Assembly (NCBI RefSeq): GCF_025963695.1
Contig: NZ_JAOQAH010000098.1
Span: 1-64,000, forward strand
From: Segetibacter sp.
GTDB lineage: Bacteria > Bacteroidota > Bacteroidia > Chitinophagales > Chitinophagaceae
DNA: 64,000 nucleotides
Direction of reading: 5' to 3'
Shown here: positions 55,864 through 64,000 of the stretch, one piece after another
Layout of the letters: every line of letters starts with the position of its first letter
Position numbering within the stretch: position 1 is the first letter of the stretch
Position numbers and translations under genes: made by a program
Notes under the pieces: generated by a model
The model's input: the letters and a program-made list of their open reading frames with translations, nothing else
Told to the model about the DNA's origin: nothing
Databases searched by the model: none

Positions 55864-55937
55864 CTCCCCCTCCCCGACTTGAACGGGGGACCCTCTGATT
55901 AACAGTCAGATGCTCTAACCAACTGAGCTAAGGAGGA
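55864..55937 (-). tRNA. tRNA-Asn (anticodon GTT)
   Basis: The 74-nt minus-strand sequence folds as a full cloverleaf: acceptor TCCTCCT / AGGGGGA, D arm with AGCTCAGTTGGTTAGAGC, anticodon stem TCTGA / TCAGA around the loop CTGTTAA (anticodon GTT), and T arm CCCCG / CGGGG around TTCAAGT. Discriminator G; CCA is not encoded. Its promoter is at 55976-56005 and its terminator lies inside the 144-bp repeat. Confidence 0.97.
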
Positions 55938-55975
55938 ATTTTGCTTTCCCTTTTCAACGGATTGAATTGGGGTTG

Positions 55976-56005
55976 CAAAAATAGGGTTTAAAGTATATCA
56001 GCAAA
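55976..56005 (-). promoter_or_regulatory. Promoter of tRNA-Asn (Bacteroidota type)
   Basis: On the minus strand TTTG (56002-56005), an 18-base spacer and TATTTTTG (55976-55983) match the -33 TTTG / -7 TAnnTTTG promoter of Bacteroidota closely, about 38 bases before the tRNA 5' end. Confidence 0.8.
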
Positions 56006-56100
56006 ATTTTTTTTAGAAAAAAAACGTTGAATTTTCCTGGTGTACGAGAGAATAGATCTATAAAGTTATTGTATTGGGCTCCAACCGAAAACAGCAGTTG

Positions 56101-56120
56101 AACGGAGCGTCGCAACAACT
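56101..56120 (+). repeat. Dispersed intergenic repeat, copy 12
   Basis: AACGGAGCGTCGCAACAACT, the same variant as copy 7 through the first 18 bases. Confidence 0.72.
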
Positions 56121-56156
56121 GACCCTTGAGGTAATAATGTTGGTAACACTATTTCT

Positions 56157-56516
56157 CTATTTAAAAATGTTTAACCAGCTATTTTCTTCGAAGCCTACAA
56201 ATATCCCGGCTTCACGCTCCTCTAAAGCATAGATTTTTAAATAATACCCTTCGCCACTAACGTTTCGACCGTTGCCAAGGTTGAACTTGTACCGGTGTAA
56301 GGGACAAACGATATTTCCGGTTGCATCAATGAACCCATCGGCAAGGAGGCCGCCAGCATGAGGGCATTTGTGGGCGCAGGCAAACACTTCATTACCAATT
56401 TGTGCCAGTGTTATTTTTTTGCCTCCGACTTCTTTTACCATCAAATTGTTATCCTGCCATTGTAGTTCGCTTTTGCTATCGGCTACTTTAAACCATTTTA
56501 TATTTTTTACGGCCAT
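56157..56516 (-). CDS. Rieske [2Fe-2S] ferredoxin-like protein
   Basis: The 119-residue protein carries the Rieske cluster motif as CPHAG (C51, H53) and CPLHRYKF (C71, H74), with the GG and strand pattern of the NirD/ferredoxin-component type. Such small soluble Rieske proteins shuttle electrons to oxygenases or reductases. No oxygenase is adjacent. Its start codon directly follows the hflX stop, so it is probably translated from the hflX transcript. Confidence 0.92.
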   Translation of the reverse strand: MAVKNIKWFKVADSKSELQWQDNNLMVKEVGGKKITLAQIGNEVFACAHKCPHAGGLLADGFIDATGNIVCPLHRYKFNLGNGRNVSGEGYYLKIYALEEREAGIFVGFEENSWLNIFK

Positions 56517-57707
56517 TTAAAAGAAATATTCAGACTTATAAGGGTAACGAATTTGGTACATCTCCCTTACTTTATTTAAAATTGTTTGTCTTAAATTGTC
56601 TATATTTTTTCTTTCCAGCGCGGAGACAAATACGCAGTTACCGCCTGTAATATTTTGCCACCTTTGTTTCAGATCCTGCAGGATTTCCTGCTTTACGTCA
56701 TCTTCAAGCCACTCGTCGAAGGTTTGCTTTTCGTATAGATCCATTTTGTTGAAGATGGTAAGAATAGGCTTTTCAAAGGCCTTCAAATCCTGCAGCGTTT
56801 TATTAACCACACCAATCTGGTCCTCGTACTGGGGGTGCGAAGTGTCTACGACATGTAGCAATATATCTGCCTCTCTTACTTCATCCAGCGTGCTTTTAAA
56901 GCTTTCAACAAGGTGGTGAGGAAGTTTTCTAATGAAGCCGACAGTGTCACTTAGAAGAAAAGGCGTATTCTCGAACACGACCTTCCGTGTAGTTGTATCT
57001 AACGTTGCGAATAACTTGTTTTCTGCAAAAACCTCACTTTTACTGAGTAAGTTCATAAGCGTGCTTTTGCCTACGTTTGTATAACCTACGAGTGCGACCC
57101 GTATAAACTCTCCGCGATCTTTACGTTGGGTAAAAGACTGTTTGTCTATTTCACCCAGCCTTTTACGAAGCAGGCTTATTTTATCTTTTACAATCCGCCT
57201 GTCAGTTTCTATTTCCGTTTCCCCCGGGCCTCTTGAGCCAATACCACCTCCCTGTCTTTCGAGGTGACTCCACATACCACGTAAACGTGGCAAGATATAT
57301 TGATACTGTGCAAGTTCTACCTGCACTTTAGCCTGTGCGGTTCGTGCCCGGCTGGCAAAAATGTCGAGAATAAGATCGCTCCTGTCTATTACTTTTATTT
57401 CGAGTTCTTTCTGTATGTTAGAAATCTGCGATCCGGTTAATTCATCGTCAAAAATTGCCAGTTGTATTTCTTTTTCCCACACATAATCTTTTATTTCTTC
57501 GAGCTTCCCTTTTCCAACAAAGGTTTTGCTATCGGGACGGGGTAGCTTTTGATAAAACGATTTTACTGCAACAGCACCGGCGGTTTCTGCAAGAAATGCT
57601 AATTCGTTTAAATATTCTTTTACCGCTGCTTCTGACTGGTCTTTATTAACCAACCCTATTAACACTGCTTTTTGCTCTTGCTGTATTTTATTACTCTTAT
57701 CAATCAA
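56517..57707 (-). CDS. hflX: Ribosome-associated GTPase HflX
   Basis: HflX splits stalled or stressed 70S ribosomes. The 396-residue protein has the N-terminal HflX domain with the glycine-rich GGGIGSRGPGETEIETDRR, an arginine-rich coiled coil, and the GTPase domain: G1 GYTNVGKST, G2/G3 TLDTTTR and LSDTVGFI, G4 FNKMD, G5 VSALE. The C-terminal domain is short, as in many Bacteroidota. The next gene (Rieske) begins at the base after its stop. Confidence 0.96.
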   Translation of the reverse strand: MIDKSNKIQQEQKAVLIGLVNKDQSEAAVKEYLNELAFLAETAGAVAVKSFYQKLPRPDSKTFVGKGKLEEIKDYVWEKEIQLAIFDDELTGSQISNIQKELEIKVIDRSDLILDIFASRARTAQAKVQVELAQYQYILPRLRGMWSHLERQGGGIGSRGPGETEIETDRRIVKDKISLLRKRLGEIDKQSFTQRKDRGEFIRVALVGYTNVGKSTLMNLLSKSEVFAENKLFATLDTTTRKVVFENTPFLLSDTVGFIRKLPHHLVESFKSTLDEVREADILLHVVDTSHPQYEDQIGVVNKTLQDLKAFEKPILTIFNKMDLYEKQTFDEWLEDDVKQEILQDLKQRWQNITGGNCVFVSALERKNIDNLRQTILNKVREMYQIRYPYKSEYFF

Positions 57708-57749
57708 AATGATATCGTTTTTTTAAAGGTACAAAACTAAAAAAAAGAA

Positions 57750-57774
57750 AGCCATCGGCATAGTACCGATGGCT
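57750..57774 (-). terminator. Terminator of the beta-barrel gene
   Basis: AGCCATCGG and CCGATGGCT form a 9-bp stem with a 7-base loop; on the minus strand TTCTTTTTTTT follows. It lies 21 bases after the stop at 57795. Confidence 0.88.
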
Positions 57775-57794
57775 GCCAAAAAAGGTGTTTCAAA

Positions 57795-58583
57795 TTACAG
57801 GCCACTTAAGGCGATACCTAGTGAATAAGGCCTTATTCCCGTAGGTCCGGCAGCATCTTTCAGGAAAGATGTAATTTGGTAAGCTCCGTAAAAGCTAAGA
57901 ATGCCATACCCTATTCTGGCAGTGGCAGCTAAACGTGTTGTATTAAAAAACTTCCTACTACTTTCCTTCTGTATATAGGGATTTATTGTGTTGCCGTTTT
58001 TATCCTGCAGTGTTTTCCCTTTTGTGTAGGCAGCTAACATTGTTCCTATCTTAACCCCTAATGCCACTTTGAAAGAAGAGTTGCTGTTTTCTGGATTAGA
58101 AGAATACCGTAATTCAATAGGAGCCTCAACGAATACGGTGGTTAACTTAAACTTTTTGAAATGATTTGCCGAGTCTACTCTTCTAAAAGGTAGCGCATTT
58201 GAAGTTGACTTAACATCCACATATCTTTTGTTGAAAAATATATTACTGCTTCCAATGCCAACACCCAAACCTACGCTCATTTTAGGATTCGTTTTAAACG
58301 GTTTATCAAGCATTACATAAGCATTGAAGAAACGGGAAAAGCCGCTCGGCTTCGTACTGTCGTTTGTACCCGTCCAGTTATCAAACCCATATTGTACCAT
58401 AAAATGATCGTTCGAGCGATTGCTGAGGTCAATTTTATTCCAAGTTTTTTTCGGTGTTTCGACTGGTATAGGTTGTGCAGGTGCAACAAGATTACTATCG
58501 GGCCTGGGAGTAGTTGGGGTAGTTTGTGAATAAACGTTCTGTAAGCAGATGATACAAATCGCAGTAAAGAAGAAATACTTCAT
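57795..58583 (-). CDS. Outer-membrane beta-barrel protein
   Basis: The 262-residue protein has a signal peptide (MKYFFFTAICIICLQNVYSQ), a Pro/Thr-rich linker (about 20-45), and then alternating amphipathic strands such as MSVGLGVGIGSSNIFF, TTVFVEAPIELRYS and FKVALGVKIGTMLAAY. It ends in a strand, ALSGL. This is the pattern of small porin-like PorT/OMP_b-brl barrels of Bacteroidota. Function unknown. It has its own terminator. Confidence 0.85.
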   Translation of the reverse strand: MKYFFFTAICIICLQNVYSQTTPTTPRPDSNLVAPAQPIPVETPKKTWNKIDLSNRSNDHFMVQYGFDNWTGTNDSTKPSGFSRFFNAYVMLDKPFKTNPKMSVGLGVGIGSSNIFFNKRYVDVKSTSNALPFRRVDSANHFKKFKLTTVFVEAPIELRYSSNPENSNSSFKVALGVKIGTMLAAYTKGKTLQDKNGNTINPYIQKESSRKFFNTTRLAATARIGYGILSFYGAYQITSFLKDAAGPTGIRPYSLGIALSGL

Positions 58584-58892
58584 AAAGTGTGTTCTATTGA
58601 TAATGTTTTGATGCAGATGTTATTTGTAATTCTGCGCAGCAGTTGTTAAAGTGTGGCAAAAATAACTGAATCGTTTACATTTAATTGGTTAAAATAAAGT
58701 CAAAAGAAATAGGCGCTAAAGGGTTAATGCTACGGCAGCTGCCACTGCCGTAACAAGCGATTACATCAGCAGAATTGCTATTTCATAAAAAGCCAGCAAG
58801 GAAAAAATTATCATGAAAGTAAAATTATTATCTCTTATTTAGCGTTAAGTGTCGGGCGAGCACTTGGCGGATTAGTATTTATAAAAGCAATT
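58584..58892. other. Gap with a perfect 8-bp hairpin
   Basis: No gene is supported. TACGGCAG and CTGCCGTA (58731-58752) form a perfect GC-rich stem with a 6-base loop and no T-run, upstream of the receiver-Hpt gene. Confidence 0.5.
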
Positions 58893-59654
58893 ATGAGTGA
58901 TAACATTTTATTGAATAAAAATGTGTTGGTAGCTGAAGACAACGCCATTAACCAAATGGTTGTGAAACACACATTATTAAAGCTAGGAGCAAGCGCTGAT
59001 ATTGCAGGTGATGGTGCTGAAGCAATAGAGAAATTTAAGAAGAATAAATATGACCTCATACTGATGGATATACAGATGCCTCTTATTGATGGGTACGACG
59101 CTACGATGTATATTAGAAATCAGCTTCAAAGTAATGTTCCAATTATTGCTATGACAGCTTTTGGCTTAAACGGTGAAGATGAAAAGTGTTACGAATGCGG
59201 GATGAATAGCTTTGTTTCAAAACCTTTTACAATTGAGAATTTAAGCAGTGTAATTCAAAAAGTTTTATCAGTGCCATTAGAAATTACTTCTAATCCTTAT
59301 ATCCTCGTAAGTAAAAATATTTCGGTTGACCTAACAATGTTATACGATATTTCTGCGGATGATGAAGGATATATTGGTGTAATGGTGCAAACTTTTCTTG
59401 AGAACATGCCTAATACTTTAAAAAAAATAGAGCAGTGTTTGGAAGATAAGAACTGGGAAGGTTTATACCAAGCCGCCCATTATGCTAAATCCACTCTTTC
59501 CGTTATTAAAGTAAGCGAGATGTTTGACGCAGTTTTAGCTATTGAAGCAAGTGCTAAAAACAAAACAAATCTGGAAACGTTGCCTGCACTGCTACAAAAA
59601 GTAACCGACTCTTTTTCGATTGCTCAAGACATTCTTGGCAAAAAGTTCTCGTAA
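58893..59654 (+). CDS. Receiver-Hpt phosphorelay protein
   Basis: The 253-residue protein has a receiver domain (about 8-128) with acidic pair E15-D16, phosphoacceptor D59 (LILMDIQMP), T88 (AMTAF) and K110 (VSKPF). A C-terminal Hpt-like helical domain follows, with H196 in AAHYAKSTL, replacing the usual AHxLKGxS. This architecture passes phosphate from a hybrid kinase to another receiver. No kinase is adjacent; two other receiver genes follow in the same direction. Confidence 0.9.
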   Translation: MSDNILLNKNVLVAEDNAINQMVVKHTLLKLGASADIAGDGAEAIEKFKKNKYDLILMDIQMPLIDGYDATMYIRNQLQSNVPIIAMTAFGLNGEDEKCYECGMNSFVSKPFTIENLSSVIQKVLSVPLEITSNPYILVSKNISVDLTMLYDISADDEGYIGVMVQTFLENMPNTLKKIEQCLEDKNWEGLYQAAHYAKSTLSVIKVSEMFDAVLAIEASAKNKTNLETLPALLQKVTDSFSIAQDILGKKFS

Positions 59655-59757
59655 ACTGTAACTGACGTTATAACTAACTTGTTTAGCTTTTATTGTTGGT
59701 ACGTTGTACTTTGCAGTAGAATTAAAGAGCCTTCAGTTCGGACCAATTTAAACCTAT

Positions 59758-60144
59758 ATGAAAATTTTAGTAGCGGAAGATGAGCCACTGATGTTGATGG
59801 CAATAGAAGCTAAATTAAGAAATGAAGGATTTGAAGTGATAGGTACGCAAGACGGCAGGCAGGCATTAAAATCTTTAGAAAGCATTGTTCCCGACCTTAT
59901 TATTACTGATATATTGATGCCTTATACATCAGGACTTGAATTGATAAGCATTGTAAAATCAGGTCAAAATAAAAAAATACCAATTATTGTTTTATCCGGG
60001 TTAGGACAGGAAGATACAGTTATGGAAGCATTTCAATTAGGCGCCGATGATTTTATTACAAAACCATTTAATCCGACAGAACTTTCAGTAAGAGTTAAGC
60101 GCCTTTTAAAAATCCCTACCGGTACCACTAAGAAAAATAAATAG
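59758..60144 (+). CDS. Single-domain response regulator
   Basis: The 128-residue protein is a stand-alone receiver with E7-D8, phosphoacceptor D51 (IITDILMP), S80 (IVLSG) and K102 (FITKPF), and a basic tail. Single-domain regulators act by protein contact or as phosphate relays. It lies 103 bases after the receiver-Hpt gene and may receive phosphate from it. A terminator follows. Confidence 0.92.
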   Translation: MKILVAEDEPLMLMAIEAKLRNEGFEVIGTQDGRQALKSLESIVPDLIITDILMPYTSGLELISIVKSGQNKKIPIIVLSGLGQEDTVMEAFQLGADDFITKPFNPTELSVRVKRLLKIPTGTTKKNK

Positions 60145-60167
60145 TGCTAAAAATTTTTTAAGTAACC

Positions 60168-60205
60168 TAAAAAGACTTCCTGACAATAAAAGGAGGTCTT
60201 TTTAG
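60168..60205 (+). terminator. Terminator after the response regulator
   Basis: CTAAAAAGACtTCCT and AGGAgGTCTTTTTAG form a long stem with a 9-base loop and T-runs on both strands, 24 bases after the stop. Confidence 0.85.
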
Positions 60206-60279
60206 TTTAATAAACACGTAGCTTTTTGAAGATGAGCTACTTATCCTATTTCCAATCCTATATAAAAACCCATTTTTTA

Positions 60280-60633
60280 ATGAAAGTTCTTTTCGTTCAG
60301 GAACAGCCATTCCTGGCAACAGCCTTGCAATTAACCATGCTATCAAAAGGCTTCGATCTGGTTGTTTCCGAAGATACCACACATGCCTGCTCTGTTATGA
60401 ACCAGGTTAATCCAAACATTGTTATTGCTGACATTAGCAACGGTACGGCCATCTGCTATGTTGAGGAGGCAAGAAAGAAAAATGTACCTGTAATAGTTAT
60501 TAGCGCAAACGGTAAAGAAACAGAACTTCAACAGGCGTTTGATAAAGGCGCCGACGACTATATGACTTTACCGGTATCATTAAGTGAATTAACACTGAGG
60601 GTTAGTATTTTAACCCGATCGCTGGTAGCTTAA
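60280..60633 (+). CDS. Degenerate receiver-domain protein
   Basis: The 117-residue protein from 60280 has the receiver fold pattern (MKVLFVQEQPFLATALQLTM at the start, NIVIADISNG, VPVIVISANG, KGADDYMTLPVSLSELTLRV). The acidic pair is Q7-E8, and the conserved lysine of TKP is leucine (L97), while D51 is kept. Classical phosphorylation is therefore doubtful, and it may be an atypical receiver. The frame is open from 60226, but alignment with its neighbour favours the later methionine. It follows the terminator at 60168-60205, so it may have its own promoter. Confidence 0.82.
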   Translation: MKVLFVQEQPFLATALQLTMLSKGFDLVVSEDTTHACSVMNQVNPNIVIADISNGTAICYVEEARKKNVPVIVISANGKETELQQAFDKGADDYMTLPVSLSELTLRVSILTRSLVA

Positions 60634-60670
60634 ATGGCTTTAGAATAGTTGCTATGGAAAGATCTGGTAC

Positions 60671-60690
60671 AAGTGAGTGACACAACAAAA
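60671..60690 (+). repeat. Dispersed intergenic repeat, copy 13
   Basis: AAGTGAGTGACACAACAAAA preceded by GGTAC; matches copy 8 for the first 17 bases. Confidence 0.75.
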
Positions 60691-60724
60691 GATGAACCGG
60701 GGGATTTCTGCCGGTAACAAAAAA

Positions 60725-61822
60725 TTAGTTCGATTTAAGAATGCTCATCAGTATTTTTTCCTCGTGTGTCAAACCTGACCTGTTATCATCCTCTTCAATT
60801 TTGTCTAAATCTTTAAGGTATTTTTCAATGCTTTTGGTTTCGTATAAACCTATAATCAAAGGATGCACGTAGTACTTTTTACAAACAGTACGAGTGTTGC
60901 CTAAAGCCTTTGAGACGGTGTCTAAAGCCTGAACGATGTTTCGTTTTGTTTGAGTTTGAGTATCGCTTAAGCCCAGTTCTTTAAAGGCTAAAAGTGCCTG
61001 AACGGTGCCGGACCAGGTACGTAGGTCCTTAGCAGTAAAGTCTCCATTAGTTAGACCTTTAATATAATCGTTGACCATTCCGGAGTCGATGTCACGTTTT
61101 TGGCCATTTTCATCGTAGTATTGAAACAATTCCTTGCCGGGTATATCCTGGCACTTTTTTACAATACTTGCCAGCTTTTTGCTTTTTATGTCAATATCGT
61201 GATAAACACCCTTTTTACCTTTAAAGGAAAACTTGATGCTCGTTCCCTGAACTTTTACGTGTTTATCTTTTAAAGTAGTGATGCCGTAAGAACCGTTCGC
61301 TTTTTCATACGAACAATTCCCTACCCGGATATTTGTTCTTTCCATAACACTTACCACAGCCGCCAGCACTTTCTGAAGAGGTAGGCCAGGAAGGGCCAGG
61401 TCTTTTTCCATCTGCAACCTTAATGAAGGAATGACAGTACCAAATTGATAGAGACGATAAAATTTTGTATGGTTACGTAAAGCATTCCAGGAAGCATGAT
61501 ACTTATATTGCTTTCGATTTTTAGTATCTATACCGGTAACCTGAAGATGGCCATTATCCACCGGACAGATCCATACTTGCTCCCAGGCCGGAGGGATTAC
61601 CAATTGTTTTATCCGCAGCAGTGTTTCGTCGTCCGTTACCTGTTCGCCTTCATAATAATACTCAAACGTGTCCCCTACCTTCACCCTTTTTATTCCGGGT
61701 TTGGTGTCGTTCATGTAAACTAAGTTAACTGCTTGAGCGGTTTTTACGGGATCTTTTAAAAGCGCCCTTATTCTTCTCTTTGGTATTAATGCTATGTGAT
61801 CGGCTTGTACGGTTGCAGGCAT
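60725..61822 (-). CDS. DNA topoisomerase IB
   Basis: Bacterial type IB enzymes relax supercoils through a 3'-phosphotyrosine link. From the ATG at 61822 (MPATVQADHIAL) the protein has 365 residues. It has the N-terminal domain (GDTFEYYYEGEQVTDDETLL, IPPAWEQVWICPVDNGHLQV, GIDTKNRKQYKYHASW) and the catalytic domain with ERTNIRVGNCSYEKANGSYG, LRTWSGTV and the active tyrosine in CKKYYVHPLI. The frame continues to 61873, but the first 17 residues are not family-like. Monocistronic. Confidence 0.93.
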   Translation of the reverse strand: MPATVQADHIALIPKRRIRALLKDPVKTAQAVNLVYMNDTKPGIKRVKVGDTFEYYYEGEQVTDDETLLRIKQLVIPPAWEQVWICPVDNGHLQVTGIDTKNRKQYKYHASWNALRNHTKFYRLYQFGTVIPSLRLQMEKDLALPGLPLQKVLAAVVSVMERTNIRVGNCSYEKANGSYGITTLKDKHVKVQGTSIKFSFKGKKGVYHDIDIKSKKLASIVKKCQDIPGKELFQYYDENGQKRDIDSGMVNDYIKGLTNGDFTAKDLRTWSGTVQALLAFKELGLSDTQTQTKRNIVQALDTVSKALGNTRTVCKKYYVHPLIIGLYETKSIEKYLKDLDKIEEDDNRSGLTHEEKILMSILKSN

Positions 61823-61996
61823 AAAATGTTTTCTCCTGCTTTTGAAAGGGCGAAAAATCGTACCTGAATGCAAATAGCTGATGGAGAAACAATTAAAAAA
61901 AAGCCTATAATTTTTGTTTAATATTTTGAGGAACGCTCTCTACAAATGGCTTTAGAGCGCTTTATTAAAAACCACTTCTTAACCCTTTCCAAATCA

Positions 61997-63781
61997 CTAG
62001 CTATAAATTCTATCTACCGCTGCCTGGTGTTTTTCTAAAACCACTTTCCTTTTCAAGCTCATCTTTGGTGTCATTTCACCGGTCTCAATTCCCCACTCAT
62101 TTGGTAGTAGTTCAAACTTTTTAATTTGCTCTACGTGGTTGAAATATTTGTTGAAACTGTCAACTAAGTCAATAAATAATTCTATAACCTTAGGATGTTT
62201 AATGGCCGCTTCGTTGGTAGTAAACGGAATTTCATTATCCCTCATCCATTCGCGCAACATAGTAAAAGACGGAACAATTAAAGCCCCCACAAATTTGTAA
62301 CCAGAGCCCACAACCATTACCTGTTCTACATAAGTGCTTTCCTTTAGTTTGTTCTCTATAGGTTGAGGCGCCACATATTTTCCTCCGCTTGTTTTAAATA
62401 ATTCTTTCTTTCGGTCTGTAATTTTCAGGTAGCGGTTAGACTCCCAAACGCCTATATCACCTGTGTGCAGCCACCCATCTATTATTACCTCCTCAGTTAA
62501 ATCGGGCCGCTTATAATAGCCTAACATTACTGTGGGACCTTTCACTAATATCTCTCCGTCTTCAGCTAATTTTACTTCAATTCCTTTGATTGGCGGACCT
62601 ACTGTTCCAAACCGGGTATCTGTCTTAGGAATTTTTCTGTTTACACTTATAACCGGACTATTCTCCGTTGGGCCATATCCCTCATATATGGGTATTTTCG
62701 CTGCTGTAAATATTCTTAGCAGTTTAACCTGGCAAGCAGCACCACCAGTTACAACAAATGAAATGTTTCCGCCAAGGGCATCTCTCCACTTACTAAAAAT
62801 TAGTTTGTTAGCAAGGGCCAGTTGTGCATTATACCAAATTCCTCCATCTGTATGATTATCATATTTTTCGGCTAATGCCACAGCCCAAAAAAACAGCTTT
62901 CGCTTTACCCCTGTCAAATCATTGCCTTTCGACATAATTTTTTCAAAAACTTTCTCTAATAACCGGGGAACGGTAGTAAACCCGTCGGGTTTTATTTCCC
63001 GTAAATTCTCAGCAATCGTTTCTAAACTTTCTGCGTAGTAAATGCTAATACCACTAAACGTAAAAATATAGGTGACCATTTTTTCGAAAATGTGGTTCAA
63101 AGGCAAAAAGCTTAAAACCTTCTGCATTGGCGCATCCGGAAAAGGAAAACTCTCGCGGCTAAACTGAACGTTGGTGTATATGTTCTCATGACTAAGCATT
63201 ACACCTTTAGGCGTACCTGTTGTACCAGATGTATAAATAATGGTAGCCACTTGTTTAGGTGAAATCCGGGCCTTTAGCTCACCCGCTTCTTGCAACAATG
63301 CAGGTTCATGCACTAGCAGACTTCTCCAGTTTTCAGCCCCTGGCACATTGTCAAAAGTGTAAATATTTTTCAAGGAAGGCACCCTATCTGCCACTATTAG
63401 AATCTTTTCCAGCAGTTCTTTGCTACTTACAAAAATCATTTTAATTGCCGCATCTCTAAAAATAAACTCTAATTCCAGTGAGCTGGTTGTGGGGTAAACC
63501 GGAACCAAAATAGCACCTGTTTGTTGTACGGCAAGGTCTGCAAAAATCCATTCGGGCCGATTGTTACTTATGATTGCCACTTTATCTGCATTTTCTACAG
63601 ACATATCATTCCCACTTATTCCTTTTTGTAGCAAACCGGCACTAAGCGCGTTTACAGTTTCCTGTACTTCTCTGGTGCTGTGTCGTTGCCAGCTACCATC
63701 AACCTTTGCAGCCAGCATGTCCGCTTTTGGAAACTTTGATAACTGGTAATCTAAGCAGTCAAACAATCTTTTTAATTCCAT
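61997..63781 (-). CDS. Long-chain acyl-CoA synthetase (AMP-forming)
   Basis: The 594-residue enzyme activates fatty acids to acyl-CoA through an acyl-adenylate. It has the AMP-binding loop IIYTSGTTGTPKGVMLSHEN, the GYGPTENSPVIS motif, the WLHTGDIGVWESNRYLKITD hinge and the catalytic lysine region near LFKTSGGKYVAPQPIE. The length and the C-terminal GEMTPKMSLKRKVVLEKH are typical of the Bacteroidota FadD15-like long-chain ligases. No other beta-oxidation gene is adjacent. Confidence 0.93.
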   Translation of the reverse strand: MELKRLFDCLDYQLSKFPKADMLAAKVDGSWQRHSTREVQETVNALSAGLLQKGISGNDMSVENADKVAIISNNRPEWIFADLAVQQTGAILVPVYPTTSSLELEFIFRDAAIKMIFVSSKELLEKILIVADRVPSLKNIYTFDNVPGAENWRSLLVHEPALLQEAGELKARISPKQVATIIYTSGTTGTPKGVMLSHENIYTNVQFSRESFPFPDAPMQKVLSFLPLNHIFEKMVTYIFTFSGISIYYAESLETIAENLREIKPDGFTTVPRLLEKVFEKIMSKGNDLTGVKRKLFFWAVALAEKYDNHTDGGIWYNAQLALANKLIFSKWRDALGGNISFVVTGGAACQVKLLRIFTAAKIPIYEGYGPTENSPVISVNRKIPKTDTRFGTVGPPIKGIEVKLAEDGEILVKGPTVMLGYYKRPDLTEEVIIDGWLHTGDIGVWESNRYLKITDRKKELFKTSGGKYVAPQPIENKLKESTYVEQVMVVGSGYKFVGALIVPSFTMLREWMRDNEIPFTTNEAAIKHPKVIELFIDLVDSFNKYFNHVEQIKKFELLPNEWGIETGEMTPKMSLKRKVVLEKHQAAVDRIYS

Positions 63782-63830
63782 ATAACAGTCGTTAGATTTT
63801 TTTTTAGGTCGGCTTAATCACTTGCTCAGG

Positions 63831-63850
63831 CATTGTTGCGTCGCACACTT
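63831..63850 (-). repeat. Dispersed intergenic repeat, copy 14
   Basis: On the minus strand AAGTGTGCGACGCAACAATG, an exact consensus copy preceded by TGTAC, upstream of the acyl-CoA synthetase. The gap 63782-64000 holds no other recognisable feature. Confidence 0.88.
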
Positions 63851-64000
63851 GTACACTTGATTGTGATATCAGCAGGTAACCACTTCGATATTTTTGCCTC
63901 TAATAACACATTTACCCCTATTATGCTGCGTTTTCAGCTTTTTATATCTTCGTCAGCAAGTTCTTTTTTGTTGACTTTATAAGCTTTGAAGTATTGAATA

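Noticed and set aside
55864..55937. tRNA 3' end as an integrase attachment core repeated at the far side of the kinase locus
   Set aside because: The left 144-bp copy has no tRNA-derived sequence beyond half of the terminator hairpin, and no integrase gene is present.

Overview
The window reads as chromosomal DNA of a Bacteroidota bacterium, most likely family Chitinophagaceae. This rests on AT-rich gene-dense DNA, promoters of the TTTG / TAnnTTTG type (clearest before the tRNA-Asn gene), DUF4783 and DUF6970 proteins, a TPR-type histidine kinase remnant, a PfkB-type phosphofructokinase, a Thermus-type isocitrate dehydrogenase and many small lipoproteins and beta-barrel proteins. The genus is inference.

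Layout. 1-10.4 kb: a complete type I-B CRISPR-Cas locus on the minus strand (cas8b-cas7-cas5-cas3-cas6, a wrecked DUF1016 nuclease gene, cas1-cas2-cas4, leader, and an array that runs off the left edge). 10.6-11 kb: a HigA-like antitoxin pseudogene. 11-20 kb: VOC protein, uvrB, acetyltransferase, arginase-fold protein, PBP4-type carboxypeptidase, an Uma2-like nuclease remnant and mutL. 20-31.5 kb: lipoproteins, a large secreted propeller/HEAT/cytochrome c oxidoreductase, icd, Ldh-type and CtBP-type dehydrogenases, an SUI1/YciH protein and nadC. 31.6-47.7 kb: DUF4783 protein, gpmI, lycopene cyclase, pfkB, diheme cytochrome, ECF sigma factor, TonB-domain protein, two hydrolases, alcohol dehydrogenase, LMF-family protein, YwbE and a GNAT-nitrilase fusion. 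47.9-55.9 kb: an unusual sensor-kinase locus bounded by two 144-bp direct repeats, containing a 1988-residue cytoplasmic histidine kinase with nine tandem sensor modules, the remains of at least two other kinases, and ending at a tRNA-Asn gene. 56-64 kb: Rieske protein, hflX, beta-barrel protein, three receiver-domain proteins (one with a degenerate active site), topoisomerase IB and a long-chain acyl-CoA ligase.

Two observations stand out. (1) A short dispersed intergenic repeat (20-base core AAGTGTGCGACGCAACAATG and close variants) occurs 14 times, always between genes and in both orientations; two inverted copies flank cas1. I know no named family that matches it. (2) The 144-bp repeats bracket the giant kinase locus, and one copy lies inside the terminator of the tRNA-Asn gene, which suggests that the locus arrived or expanded by insertion or duplication at the tRNA 3' flank.

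Decayed defence-type genes (DUF1016 nuclease, HigA, Uma2 remnant) cluster in the left third, consistent with a shrinking defence region around an apparently intact CRISPR-Cas system.
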